A model generated the notes under the pieces. The model searched no databases and was not told the origin of the DNA. It saw only the letters and a program-made list of their open reading frames with translations. Both the position numbers and the translations under genes were made by a program. From assembly GCA_041228285.1 (NCBI GenBank), contig CP166133.1, positions 558,001 to 622,000 on the forward strand: 64,000 nt of DNA, read 5' to 3'. Each line of letters opens with the position of its first letter. Position 1 is the stretch's first letter. The stretch is from Neisseriaceae bacterium CLB008. GTDB taxonomy: Bacteria; Pseudomonadota; Gammaproteobacteria; Burkholderiales; Neisseriaceae. Shown here piece after piece: positions 1-7,499 of this stretch.

Positions 1-50
1 GAACAGTGTTAAAATAGCCTTTTGGACGCATGCTGAATAAAGAGGGTGGG

Positions 51-1454
51 ATGGACGACAGTGATTTAATGGTAGAAGGTAGGGATGACTTAGGTCTGCG
101 GGTGCCGCCTAACTCTTTAGAAGCAGAGCAGTCGGTATTGGGCGGCCTATTGTTGGATAATTCGGCTTGGGAGCGCATTGCTGGGATTGCCAACGAGCAC
201 GACTTTTATCGCCAAGAACACCGCATTATTTTTAATGCGATTGAAAAATTATTAGAACAATCTCGTCCTGCTGACGTGGTGACGGTGAAGGAAGCGTTGG
301 AAAGCGCCGGCAACATCGGTAATGTGGGTGGCCTATCCTATTTGGTGAGTCTGGCTCAAAACACGCCGTCGGCGGCCAATATTCGCCGCTATGCCGAGAT
401 CGTGCGCGAGCGCTCGGTGATGCGCCAGCTGGTTGAAGTCGGCACGTCGATTGCCGACAGCGCCTATAACCCAGAAGGACGAGACGCCAGCGAATTGCTG
501 GATGAAGCTGAGAACAAGGTGTTTCGCATCGCTGAAAGCGCTTCGCGTTCGCAGCAGGGCTTTTTGGAAATGCCTAATTTATTGAAAGAGGTGGTTGAGC
601 GCATCGACAATCTGTATTCGCGCGACAATCCCGATGAGGTCACTGGTGTGCCGACGGGCTTTGTGGACTTGGACGCCAAAACCTCAGGCCTACAGGCGGG
701 TGACTTAGTGATTGTGGCCGGTCGTCCGTCTATGGGTAAAACCGCCTTCTCGATGAATATTGCCGAACACGTGGCGGTGGAGTGTCACCTGCCGGTGGCG
801 GTGTTCTCTATGGAGATGGGTGGCACCCAGCTGGTGATGCGGATGCTGGGTTCAGTGGGGCGCTTGGATCAACATGTGCTGCGTACGGGCCGTTTGCAAG
901 ATGAACACTGGGGCAAGCTCAACGATGCCGTGGTGAAGCTGTCTGACGCGCCAATGTTCATTGATGAAACGCCAGGCTTGACCGCTTTAGAGCTGCGCGC
1001 TCGGGCGCGTCGTTTGGCGCGTAACTATGGCGGCAAGCTGGGCTTGATCGTGATCGACTATTTACAGCTGATGAGCGGCTCGGGCAAGGGCAACGACAAC
1101 CGGGCCTCTGAGCTGGGCGAGATTTCGCGCTCGCTTAAAGGCCTGGCGCGGGAACTACAGGTGCCCGTGATTGCGCTGTCGCAGCTGTCGCGTTCGGTTG
1201 AGCAGCGTACCGATAAACGCCCGATGATGTCTGACTTACGTGAATCAGGCGCAATTGAGCAGGACGCCGACATCATCATCTTTATGTATCGCGATGAGTA
1301 TTACAACGCTGATACCCAGTTTAAGGGCCTGGCTGAGGCCATTATTGGTAAGCACCGTAACGGCCCAACCGGTAAGGTGTATTTATCGTTTGTGGGCATG
1401 TACGCTAAGTTTGAAAATGCGGCCTTACCCGACGGTGGTTGGGAAAGCGAGTAA
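51..1454 (+). CDS. dnaB: Replicative DNA helicase DnaB
   Basis: Hexameric 5'-3' helicase that unwinds the replication fork. The N-terminal domain contains the family's LEAEQSVLGG stretch. The RecA-like C-terminal domain shows Walker A GRPSMGKT (around residue 224), Walker B LIVIDYLQLM and the late signature DLRESGAIEQDAD. ATG at 51 is chosen because AGAGG lies 5 nt upstream; an in-frame ATG at 30 would add 7 residues but has no ribosome site. The 467-aa length fits the family. The gene lies upstream of a pilin operon, as in Neisseria, but with two opposite-strand genes in between. It is followed at once by a strong terminator. Confidence 0.97.
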   Translation: MDDSDLMVEGRDDLGLRVPPNSLEAEQSVLGGLLLDNSAWERIAGIANEHDFYRQEHRIIFNAIEKLLEQSRPADVVTVKEALESAGNIGNVGGLSYLVSLAQNTPSAANIRRYAEIVRERSVMRQLVEVGTSIADSAYNPEGRDASELLDEAENKVFRIAESASRSQQGFLEMPNLLKEVVERIDNLYSRDNPDEVTGVPTGFVDLDAKTSGLQAGDLVIVAGRPSMGKTAFSMNIAEHVAVECHLPVAVFSMEMGGTQLVMRMLGSVGRLDQHVLRTGRLQDEHWGKLNDAVVKLSDAPMFIDETPGLTALELRARARRLARNYGGKLGLIVIDYLQLMSGSGKGNDNRASELGEISRSLKGLARELQVPVIALSQLSRSVEQRTDKRPMMSDLRESGAIEQDADIIIFMYRDEYYNADTQFKGLAEAIIGKHRNGPTGKVYLSFVGMYAKFENAALPDGGWESE

Positions 1455-1462
1455 GACACAAG

Positions 1463-1489
1463 AAAAAACCGACCTAGGTCGGTTTTTTT
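1463..1489 (+). terminator. dnaB terminator (bidirectional)
   Basis: A-run, then the perfect palindrome around ACCGACCTAGGTCGGT, then a T-run. It ends dnaB and, read on the other strand, can also end the converging RidA/amine oxidase unit. Confidence 0.9.
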
Positions 1490-1506
1490 GTGGCCGCGGC
1501 CGGCAT

Positions 1507-1995
1507 TTAGGCCTTAGGCACTTTGGCCGCAATCACTTCAATCTCAATCAGCCATTCTGGCATCACCAAGGCCTTAATTTCGAACGCAGAGCGTGCCGGG
1601 GTGTTGGGCTGTGCCTTGGTGCCAAAAAACTGGCTGTAGCCCTTCATGAAGCCGGTAAAGTCCATTTTGTTGCCCTGTTTTGGGTCAGCAACCAAAAAGA
1701 CCTGCATTTTGACCACGTCTTCTAGGCTAAGGCCTAGGTTTTTGAGGTTGCCTTCAATGGCGCGCAAGATATTCACCGTTTGCTGCTCGGTATTGGCACC
1801 ATAGCTGCCGTCGGCTAGCTTAGGCGGCACCACGCCGCTTAAATAATAGGTGGTGGCGCCAGCAGGAATGGTGACGGCGGTGGAGATGGGAAAGTTGGGC
1901 ACCGGTTGGCGCTCAATTTTGGGCGTTTGGGCCAGCGCCAGTGAGCTGGTGAGGGTGAGGCCCAAAGCCGCTAGGGTGAGTGGGGTAGAATGCAT
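1507..1995 (-). CDS. Exported RidA/YjgF-family protein
   Basis: Rid-family proteins hydrolyse reactive imines or enamines released by amino-acid-oxidising enzymes. Here the Rid domain is preceded by a Sec-type signal peptide (MHSTPLTLAALGLTLTSSLALA followed by Q), so the protein is probably periplasmic. The conserved arginine is in PARSAFEIKAL and the acidic residue in LIEIEVIAA. The start at 1995 has a perfect AGGAGGT 5 nt upstream; a longer frame from 2016 lacks one. 162 aa. It lies downstream of, and on the same strand as, a Tat-exported flavin amine oxidase, which suggests it processes that enzyme's imine product outside the cytoplasm (inference). Confidence 0.85.
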   Translation of the reverse strand: MHSTPLTLAALGLTLTSSLALAQTPKIERQPVPNFPISTAVTIPAGATTYYLSGVVPPKLADGSYGANTEQQTVNILRAIEGNLKNLGLSLEDVVKMQVFLVADPKQGNKMDFTGFMKGYSQFFGTKAQPNTPARSAFEIKALVMPEWLIEIEVIAAKVPKA

Positions 1996-2036
1996 CGATA
2001 ACCTCCTGATTGACATGGGGGAAACAACATCATCAT

Positions 2037-2070
2037 AACAGCAGTGCCTTTAATGGGCACTGCTGTTTTT
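2037..2070. other. Intercistronic hairpin between amine oxidase and RidA genes
   Basis: Inverted repeat AACAGCAGTGCC / GGCACTGCTGTT with a 7-nt loop. The T-run lies on the plus-strand side, so for the minus-strand operon the hairpin has no U-tail. It may stabilise mRNA or attenuate rather than terminate. Confidence 0.6.
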
Positions 2071-2079
2071 ACTTCAGGC

Positions 2080-3678
2080 TTAGCGGGTTTGAACGATTTT
2101 TTGATGCAGTCGTGTGATGGCGTCTAGGCTTGACGTGATCGCGCCTTCTAGCCAGCCGTTCATGTAAGAGGCGTGTTCGCCAGCCAATACGATGCGGCCA
2201 TCAATGTCACATAGGTTGCGATAATGCTGTTCGCGTTGGGTGTCGGTCCATTGAGTGTAGCCGCCGCGAATCCAGGGGACTTTAGCCCAGGCGGTGCTGT
2301 AGCCGTTGTCGAATTCTTGCGGTGCCTGGGGATGGACTTTGGCCACATAGCTGAGTGCCACTCGGTTGCGCTCTTGTAGCGACATGTCGGTAAAGGTTTG
2401 CCCAGTAGGGCCAGACATGTAGCCGTTTAAGACGACGCCCTTGCCCTTACTGAAGTAGTCGTCGGCCACACAGGGGTAGGCGATGTGGGTGTTGGGCATG
2501 TCGGTCAGCGTCATGCCGCCATAAATCGCTTCATCCTGTTCCCAAAAGCGGCGTTTGTATTGCGCCCCCACTTTTACCGTTGGGTCGTAGGCAGGTGTAT
2601 CAATGGCGGTTTTGAGCTTCGGGCCGACTTCTAGGTTCATTCGACGCAGCATGGGTAGCGGGATGGTGCACACACACCATTGCGCCGACTCGGTGCGCAT
2701 TTGGCCGCCGCGGCTGTGGTCTTTATAGCTAACCTCAACGCCTTGCTCTGATTGTTTGATGTCGGTGATTTCAGCATGGTATTGAATCACGCCTTTGAGC
2801 TGGTTGGCAAAGGCGCGACCAATCATTTCCATGCCGCCCCTAGGTTCAAACATGGTTTGTTGGAACATGTGGTTAAAGTGGTAGCTCATGCTTTGCCAAA
2901 TGCGGCTGTCTAGAATGTCTTTGAGGGCGAGCGGCTGGGTGGTAATCGGCCCGCCAGAGAGGCCGCCACCCAAGGTTTTGGCGTAGCCACGGCGATTGCT
3001 CGAGGCGATGCCTTTGCTGTAGGTGTAGTCATTATTGAGTGCGCCGTGGGATTTCAGGGCTTCCAACAGTATTTCTTTGTCTTGACGGCTAATCTTCTGA
3101 TCAAGCTGGTTGGCATGGGTGGCCTTAGCCAATAGTTCTGAAATTTGGCCGTTGAAGTCGCTAAAGACGTCACGATAGCGCTGTGGTTTGCCGCCAAAGC
3201 CTTTTTCGCTGTGTAAATAAGCGTTGAAGTTGATCTGTACAAACGGGTCTAGCTTCACGCCCAGCTCTTGGCAATAGTTTAAAACGTTTTGGTGATGGTA
3301 GGGGATGCGCCAGGCGCCTGCGTTTAGGAACATGCCTTGGTCAAACTGACACGCTTGAGTGACGCCGTCGGTGTCGGTGTGTCTGTCACCTCCATAAATA
3401 CTCCAGGCGCGGCCGCTGGGACGGTTCTGGAATTCCAGTATTTTGACCTTGTAGCCTGCTTTACGTAGCTCATAAGCCGCGCTGAGGCCTGCAACGCCTG
3501 CGCCTAAAATCAAAATGGTGGTTCCTTTAGGCGCGCCTTTTAAATCCATTTTAACGGCTGGGCTTAAGCCTGCGGCAAAGCCCATGGTGCTCATGGCCTG
3601 ATACATGACGGAGGCGCCAGCACCGTAGCCGATGATTTTTAATAAATCGCGTCTGGTCATGGGTTCATTGTGTGACAT
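2080..3678 (-). CDS. Tat-exported flavin amine oxidase (L-amino-acid oxidase/monoamine oxidase family)
   Basis: FAD-dependent oxidase expected to convert an amine or L-amino acid to an imine plus H2O2. The N-terminus has a twin-arginine motif (TRRDLLK, about residue 8) before a hydrophobic stretch, so it should be exported folded with its cofactor. The Rossmann FAD motif is GAGVAGLSAAYEL (about residue 58), followed by a GRA motif, and the C-terminal FAD-contact segment is GWLEGAITSS. 532 aa. AGGAG lies 7 nt before the ATG. The substrate cannot be read from the sequence. It is co-directional with the exported RidA gene downstream, an oxidase-deaminase pairing. Confidence 0.88.
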   Translation of the reverse strand: MSHNEPMTRRDLLKIIGYGAGASVMYQAMSTMGFAAGLSPAVKMDLKGAPKGTTILILGAGVAGLSAAYELRKAGYKVKILEFQNRPSGRAWSIYGGDRHTDTDGVTQACQFDQGMFLNAGAWRIPYHHQNVLNYCQELGVKLDPFVQINFNAYLHSEKGFGGKPQRYRDVFSDFNGQISELLAKATHANQLDQKISRQDKEILLEALKSHGALNNDYTYSKGIASSNRRGYAKTLGGGLSGGPITTQPLALKDILDSRIWQSMSYHFNHMFQQTMFEPRGGMEMIGRAFANQLKGVIQYHAEITDIKQSEQGVEVSYKDHSRGGQMRTESAQWCVCTIPLPMLRRMNLEVGPKLKTAIDTPAYDPTVKVGAQYKRRFWEQDEAIYGGMTLTDMPNTHIAYPCVADDYFSKGKGVVLNGYMSGPTGQTFTDMSLQERNRVALSYVAKVHPQAPQEFDNGYSTAWAKVPWIRGGYTQWTDTQREQHYRNLCDIDGRIVLAGEHASYMNGWLEGAITSSLDAITRLHQKIVQTR

Positions 3679-3974
3679 GTTTAATCTCCTAAATCTAAGA
3701 CGCCAAGGTGCGGCGTGAATGAATAAGGTGAAGGCTCAGCAGGATGATGCCGCGTGATGTGCAGGACTCAAGGCTCATCGTGATGATACTTGTAGCATAT
3801 ACTTTAAATACATATGATGTAAGCTTAATTAATTATAAATTGTTGTTTTTACATAATTTTACTTATATTTTTTGTGCAGATGTTCTGTCGATTTTCATCG
3901 GTGGCGTGGTTTTGGTGCACAATAAAATTTTGTCTTGCGATTGATATATGTTTTTGTCATTATGGTAGAGGGGC
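3679..3974. other. AT-rich intergenic region before the pilin operon
   Basis: About 300 bp between the divergent amine oxidase and pilin genes. It is markedly more AT-rich than its neighbours and should hold both promoters, but no convincing -35/-10 pair was picked. A 66-codon frame inside it (3744-3944) has no ribosome site and looks spurious. Confidence 0.5.
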
Positions 3975-3983
3975 GTGCGCATC

Positions 3984-4616
3984 ATGGGGCATAAAAACAT
4001 GCAGGGTGTGGGATTAATTGAGCTATTGCTGGTGGTGGCATTATTGGCGGCCATGAGCGTGGGTGTACTCTGGAGCGTGCAACGTGGCGTGGCGCAGCAG
4101 CAGCTTGGGCTAAGCATGCGCCAGCTAGGCCAAACCGTGCAGTTTGCCCAAGCAGAAGCCAAGCGTCTGGGTAGAAGCGTTTGGCTGTGCCCAGTGCAGC
4201 GGCGTGTGGATGGCCGCATTAATGGCTGCGTGCGCCAGCTAAGTGAGGACATGTGGGCTCAAGGCCTCTTGGTGTATGCCGATAAGCCGAGCTTGAATGC
4301 TGGCGTCTACGATGCAGGCGAAGTGGTGCGCACGGCCTTTGTTGAGGAAGGTCGGCATCGCCTGCAGGTGCGCCAATGGCGAGAGCAGACGCATCCTCAG
4401 CGTTTCATGCTTTTGCCGCTGGCCGAGCGCCAGCCGCAAATCCGCTACGGCGCATGGGGTTGGGGCGAGCGAGAGCCAGTGTGGCTACAGTTGCAGCTGT
4501 CTGTGCCTGGGCAATTGGGTCGTTGCGAAACCCTGCTGATGCCGCCAACTGGGCCGCCGCAGCGATGCCAAGACGACAGTGGCGGCGCTAGGGAGGTTTT
4601 ATGTCAGTGCTTTTAA
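3984..4616 (+). CDS. fimT: Type IV minor pilin, FimT/GspH (PilH) type
   Basis: Minor pseudopilin of the type IV pilus. The type III leader MGHKNMQG is cut before VGLIELLLVV, with the usual glutamate at mature +5, followed by one hydrophobic helix. AGAGGGG sits 10 nt upstream of ATG 3984; a GTG at 3975 is too close to it. About 210 aa. First gene of a four-gene overlapping operon that matches the neisserial dnaB-linked pilH-I-J-K locus in order. These proteins prime pilus assembly and influence DNA uptake and adhesion in the family. The C-terminal half is divergent; a pair of cysteines near the end may form a disulfide. Confidence 0.82.
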   Translation: MGHKNMQGVGLIELLLVVALLAAMSVGVLWSVQRGVAQQQLGLSMRQLGQTVQFAQAEAKRLGRSVWLCPVQRRVDGRINGCVRQLSEDMWAQGLLVYADKPSLNAGVYDAGEVVRTAFVEEGRHRLQVRQWREQTHPQRFMLLPLAERQPQIRYGAWGWGEREPVWLQLQLSVPGQLGRCETLLMPPTGPPQRCQDDSGGAREVLCQCF

Positions 4617-5134
4617 GGCCAATGGCTGGTTTGCTGCTGTTTGAAGCGCTGGTGGCGCTGTGGGTAGTCGCTGGGGTGGCCGTTGGCCTACAGGCGCTGC
4701 AAAGCCGTATTTTGGGGCAGGCGCAGCTGGCCGAGTTACGCTGGTTGGTGACGGCTGAAACGGCGAGTTTGGTGGCTGGCATGCGTGCCAACGGGCAAGG
4801 GTTTGGGGCGGCATCGCAGTGGCGTCACTATCAGCAGCCGGCTTTGGGTGGCTGCGGCATGAGGGTTGAGGGATTATTAGAGGCTACAGCGCTGGCGCGA
4901 CGGCAGCTGTGCCAGTTCGAAACAGGCCTAACACAGCGTTTAGTACAGACGGATTTTGCCTATGTGGTGTGCGCTCAAACGGCGCCATTGATCTTACCGT
5001 CGAGTACGCTGGGCGGTGGGCCATTGCGGCTGAGCTGTCCTGTGGGTGCCGGTGGGCAAGAATGGGTGGTGCACGTGCTCTGGCGCTTAGAGGGCGTGGT
5101 CTACGCCTATTCGTTGCGGGTGGCCTATGTGTGA
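4601..5134 (+). CDS. pilV: Type IV minor pilin, PilV/PilI type
   Basis: Second minor pilin. The leader ends in AG before LLLFEALVALWVVAG, with glutamate at +5 and a single hydrophobic N-terminal helix. 177 aa. AGGGAGG lies 5 nt before the ATG, and the start overlaps the end of the previous gene by 16 bp, so translation is probably coupled. The remainder is periplasmic and has several cysteines. Assignment to the PilV group rests on N-terminal pattern and gene order. Confidence 0.78.
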   Translation: MSVLLRPMAGLLLFEALVALWVVAGVAVGLQALQSRILGQAQLAELRWLVTAETASLVAGMRANGQGFGAASQWRHYQQPALGGCGMRVEGLLEATALARRQLCQFETGLTQRLVQTDFAYVVCAQTAPLILPSSTLGGGPLRLSCPVGAGGQEWVVHVLWRLEGVVYAYSLRVAYV

Positions 5135-5963
5135 GCGGCATGGTCAGATAGGCCATAGCCTGCTGTCTTTGCTGTTGGGCCTAGTGCTGTCGTTGGCGCT
5201 ACTGTTGCTGTGGCAGCGCCTATTGCTGCGCAGCCACGCCACCGGTGCCGCGCAAGCGCAGCGTGTTCAGGCTCAGGCTGAGCTCGCGTGGCTATATGAC
5301 CAGATTCAGCAAGATTTTCAGGCCCAGCCACAGGGGCCGTGCGTATTGCCGCTGGATCATGCCGTGGCGAGTACGCCACAGTCGCTGAGCCTGATGCCAC
5401 AGCGCTGGGTGACGCCCATCTTGGCTAGTCAGGGCTTTGGGCCGCCGACTGACCATGCGCTGACGCGGGTGAGCGTGGCGGCTACCCCTGAGCTTTTGGG
5501 CTACTTGGCCGAGCCTAGGCATTATGACTGGACGCTGAGCCGCTGTGATGTCGCTTGGTCTTTTGAGCCGCGTCAGTGGGTACAAGATCGAGATCGTTTG
5601 ATTTTGACTCTGCCTCATGCATGGGCGTTGGGGCCTCACGGCGCCAAGCAGGCCGAGTTGCTGACGCTGGCGGTGAGTGAGCCGGTACGTTATGAGTTGG
5701 GTGTGACAGGCGTCGTGCGCTATTTGCTGCGGCAGCCAGATCACTTGGCGCAGCAGGCCACGCAGGTGACGGTGTTTCAGGTGCAGCCATGGCAACGCCT
5801 AGGCTGTGGGGCAGAGCGCCCGCTGCATCGTTTTCAGCCATCCAGCCTAGCCGTGGCCGATTTGACGTTTTATGTCCTGCATTTGGGCTGGCAGGCGATG
5901 GCACGGCAGCCTGAGTTTGGGGTGAGCCTGACGTTGATGCCGGTTGCCGCTCAGGGGTGTTGA
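5127..5963 (+). CDS. pilW: Minor pilin, PilW/PilJ type, lacking Glu+5
   Basis: Third gene of the operon, 278 aa, overlapping the previous stop by 8 bp. The short leader MCERHGQIG is followed by HSLLSLLLGLVLSLALLLL, one transmembrane helix, then a large periplasmic domain, the size expected of PilW-like minor pilins. Unlike classical prepilins, the mature +5 residue is serine rather than glutamate (if cleavage is after GQIG). In related machines the subunit at the fibre tip lacks Glu5 (GspK), so this may sit at or near the tip (inference). Family identity is from order and size, not from a strong motif. Confidence 0.7.
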   Translation: MCERHGQIGHSLLSLLLGLVLSLALLLLWQRLLLRSHATGAAQAQRVQAQAELAWLYDQIQQDFQAQPQGPCVLPLDHAVASTPQSLSLMPQRWVTPILASQGFGPPTDHALTRVSVAATPELLGYLAEPRHYDWTLSRCDVAWSFEPRQWVQDRDRLILTLPHAWALGPHGAKQAELLTLAVSEPVRYELGVTGVVRYLLRQPDHLAQQATQVTVFQVQPWQRLGCGAERPLHRFQPSSLAVADLTFYVLHLGWQAMARQPEFGVSLTLMPVAAQGC

Positions 5964-5964
5964 C

Positions 5965-6513
5965 GTGGGCGGGCGAGGGCAGCTTCAGGCGCAGGGATTT
6001 ATTTTGGGCTGGAGCCTTTTATTGTCTTTGTTGCTGGGGTCATGGGCGTGGATGAGCAGCCATGGCAGTGGCTTGGCTTTACGTAGTGCGGTGAATCAAG
6101 CTGAATGGCAGCGTGTGGATGCACTGGCGCGCCTGACGCTGGCTCAGGCTCAGAGTCGATGGCCAGAGCAGCAGGCGCGTTTATGGGCCCAGGCCGATGG
6201 CCAATGGGTGCGCCATCATGCCAGTTTTGGTGTGGCGTGTGTGGGTGGGCTGTGTGCGGCTGAGCCGCCTTGGGCGCCAGCGGTTTTGAGCGGAGACGCT
6301 GATGATCCTGCTTTGCAGTATCAGGGTGAACTGGGCCAGCGTGTCCTAAGGCGGCCTCGCTATGTGTGGGCGCTGTTGGGCCAATTACCGGATGGCCGGT
6401 TGGCCTATCGATTGACGGTTCGAGCTTGGGGCTTAGACAGTCGTGCTGTGGTGACCTTAAATACGCTTTGGCTAGTGACACCGCCTGAGCTGATCGAGTT
6501 AATAGGTGGATGA
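5965..6513 (+). CDS. Minor pilin, PilX/PilK type, lacking Glu+5
   Basis: Fourth pilin-like gene, about 182 aa. GTG 5965 is preferred: it follows the previous stop by 1 nt and AGGGGT lies about 7 nt upstream; a TTG at 5944 would add 7 residues. The N-terminus VGGRGQLQAQG is followed by FILGWSLLLSLLLGSWAW, again one helix with a non-acidic residue (W) at +5. The pattern and position match PilX/PilK-type subunits. No fifth pilin (neisserial pilX/pilL with GFTLIE start) follows; the next gene is hpnD. Confidence 0.66.
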   Translation: MGGRGQLQAQGFILGWSLLLSLLLGSWAWMSSHGSGLALRSAVNQAEWQRVDALARLTLAQAQSRWPEQQARLWAQADGQWVRHHASFGVACVGGLCAAEPPWAPAVLSGDADDPALQYQGELGQRVLRRPRYVWALLGQLPDGRLAYRLTVRAWGLDSRAVVTLNTLWLVTPPELIELIGG

Positions 6514-6653
6514 GGTGGCCGTGCAGCACGGGGGTAAAAAATCAGCGCCATACCTTGGGAGAAGCGGCAAAACAGGTTAAACTCCTATCTTTAAGGCTGG
6601 CTGACTCAAAACGATTGAGCCAGCTAGCGGTGGATGAATTCAGGGGATTACTT

Positions 6654-7499
6654 TTGACGCCTTTAGATTACTGTAAACAAAAAGTTGCCCACAGTGGCTC
6701 AAGCTTTGTCATTAGTTTTAAATTTTTACCCAAGGCCAAACGTGAGGCCATGCTGGTGCTGTACGCCTTTTGCCGTGAGGTGGACGACGTCGTGGACAAC
6801 TGTAGCGAGCCACACGTGGCGCAAACCACGTTAAATTGGTGGCGCGCCCAGCTTGCGGCGGTGTACGACGGCCAGCCCGACCACCCCGTGTGCCAGGCTT
6901 TGCAACCGATTGTGCTGGCCTATAGCCTACCGCAAGAAGAGTTCAGCGCCATCATTGATGGCATGCAAATGGATTTAGAACAGGCGCGCTACGGCACCTT
7001 TGCCGAACTGTCGACCTATTGCCAGCGTGTGGCGGGCGTGGTTGGGCGATTGAGTGCGCGCGTGTTTGGCTTTACTGATCCGCAAACCTTGGCGTTTGCC
7101 GATCAGCTGGGCTTGGCCCTGCAGATGACCAACATCATTCGCGACGTCGGCGAAGACGCTCGCCTTGGCCGTATTTATCTGCCGGTAGCGGAGCTACAGC
7201 AGTTTAACGTGCCAGCACAAAGCATTACCGGCTGTAGCGGCGGCCCTGAGTTTGCCGAGCTGATGCGGTTTCAGGTCGACCGGGCTAAAGGCCTTTATCG
7301 AACGGCGCTGGCGGCGCTGCCTGCGGTCGATGCCAAGGCGCAAAAGCCAGGACTGATCATGGCGGCGGTGTATCATGCGCTGCTGCTGGAAATCGAGGCC
7401 GACGGCCCCGAAAATGTGTTAAAGCATAAGATTAAGCTGCCGCCGCTACGCAAGGCGCGCATTGCGTTGAAGGTGTGGCTGTCGGGCTTTAAGCCATGA
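6654..7499 (+). CDS. hpnD: Presqualene diphosphate synthase HpnD (squalene/phytoene synthase family)
   Basis: Condenses two farnesyl diphosphates to presqualene diphosphate, the first step of bacterial squalene synthesis. The aspartate-rich motifs are FCREVDDVVDN and NIIRDVGEDARLGRIYLP, the Mg-diphosphate sites of the family. TTG 6654 is chosen as start: AGGGGA lies 6 nt upstream and the protein then begins TPLDYCKQK, as HpnD proteins do, giving 281 aa. The open frame extends back to 6510 but that part resembles nothing. Its stop overlaps hpnE by 4 bp (ATGA), so the two are coupled. Confidence 0.88.
   Translation: MTPLDYCKQKVAHSGSSFVISFKFLPKAKREAMLVLYAFCREVDDVVDNCSEPHVAQTTLNWWRAQLAAVYDGQPDHPVCQALQPIVLAYSLPQEEFSAIIDGMQMDLEQARYGTFAELSTYCQRVAGVVGRLSARVFGFTDPQTLAFADQLGLALQMTNIIRDVGEDARLGRIYLPVAELQQFNVPAQSITGCSGGPEFAELMRFQVDRAKGLYRTALAALPAVDAKAQKPGLIMAAVYHALLLEIEADGPENVLKHKIKLPPLRKARIALKVWLSGFKP

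Noticed and set aside
3744-3944. 66-codon frame before the pilin operon
   Set aside because: Lies in AT-rich promoter-like DNA, hydrophobic by composition, no ribosome site.
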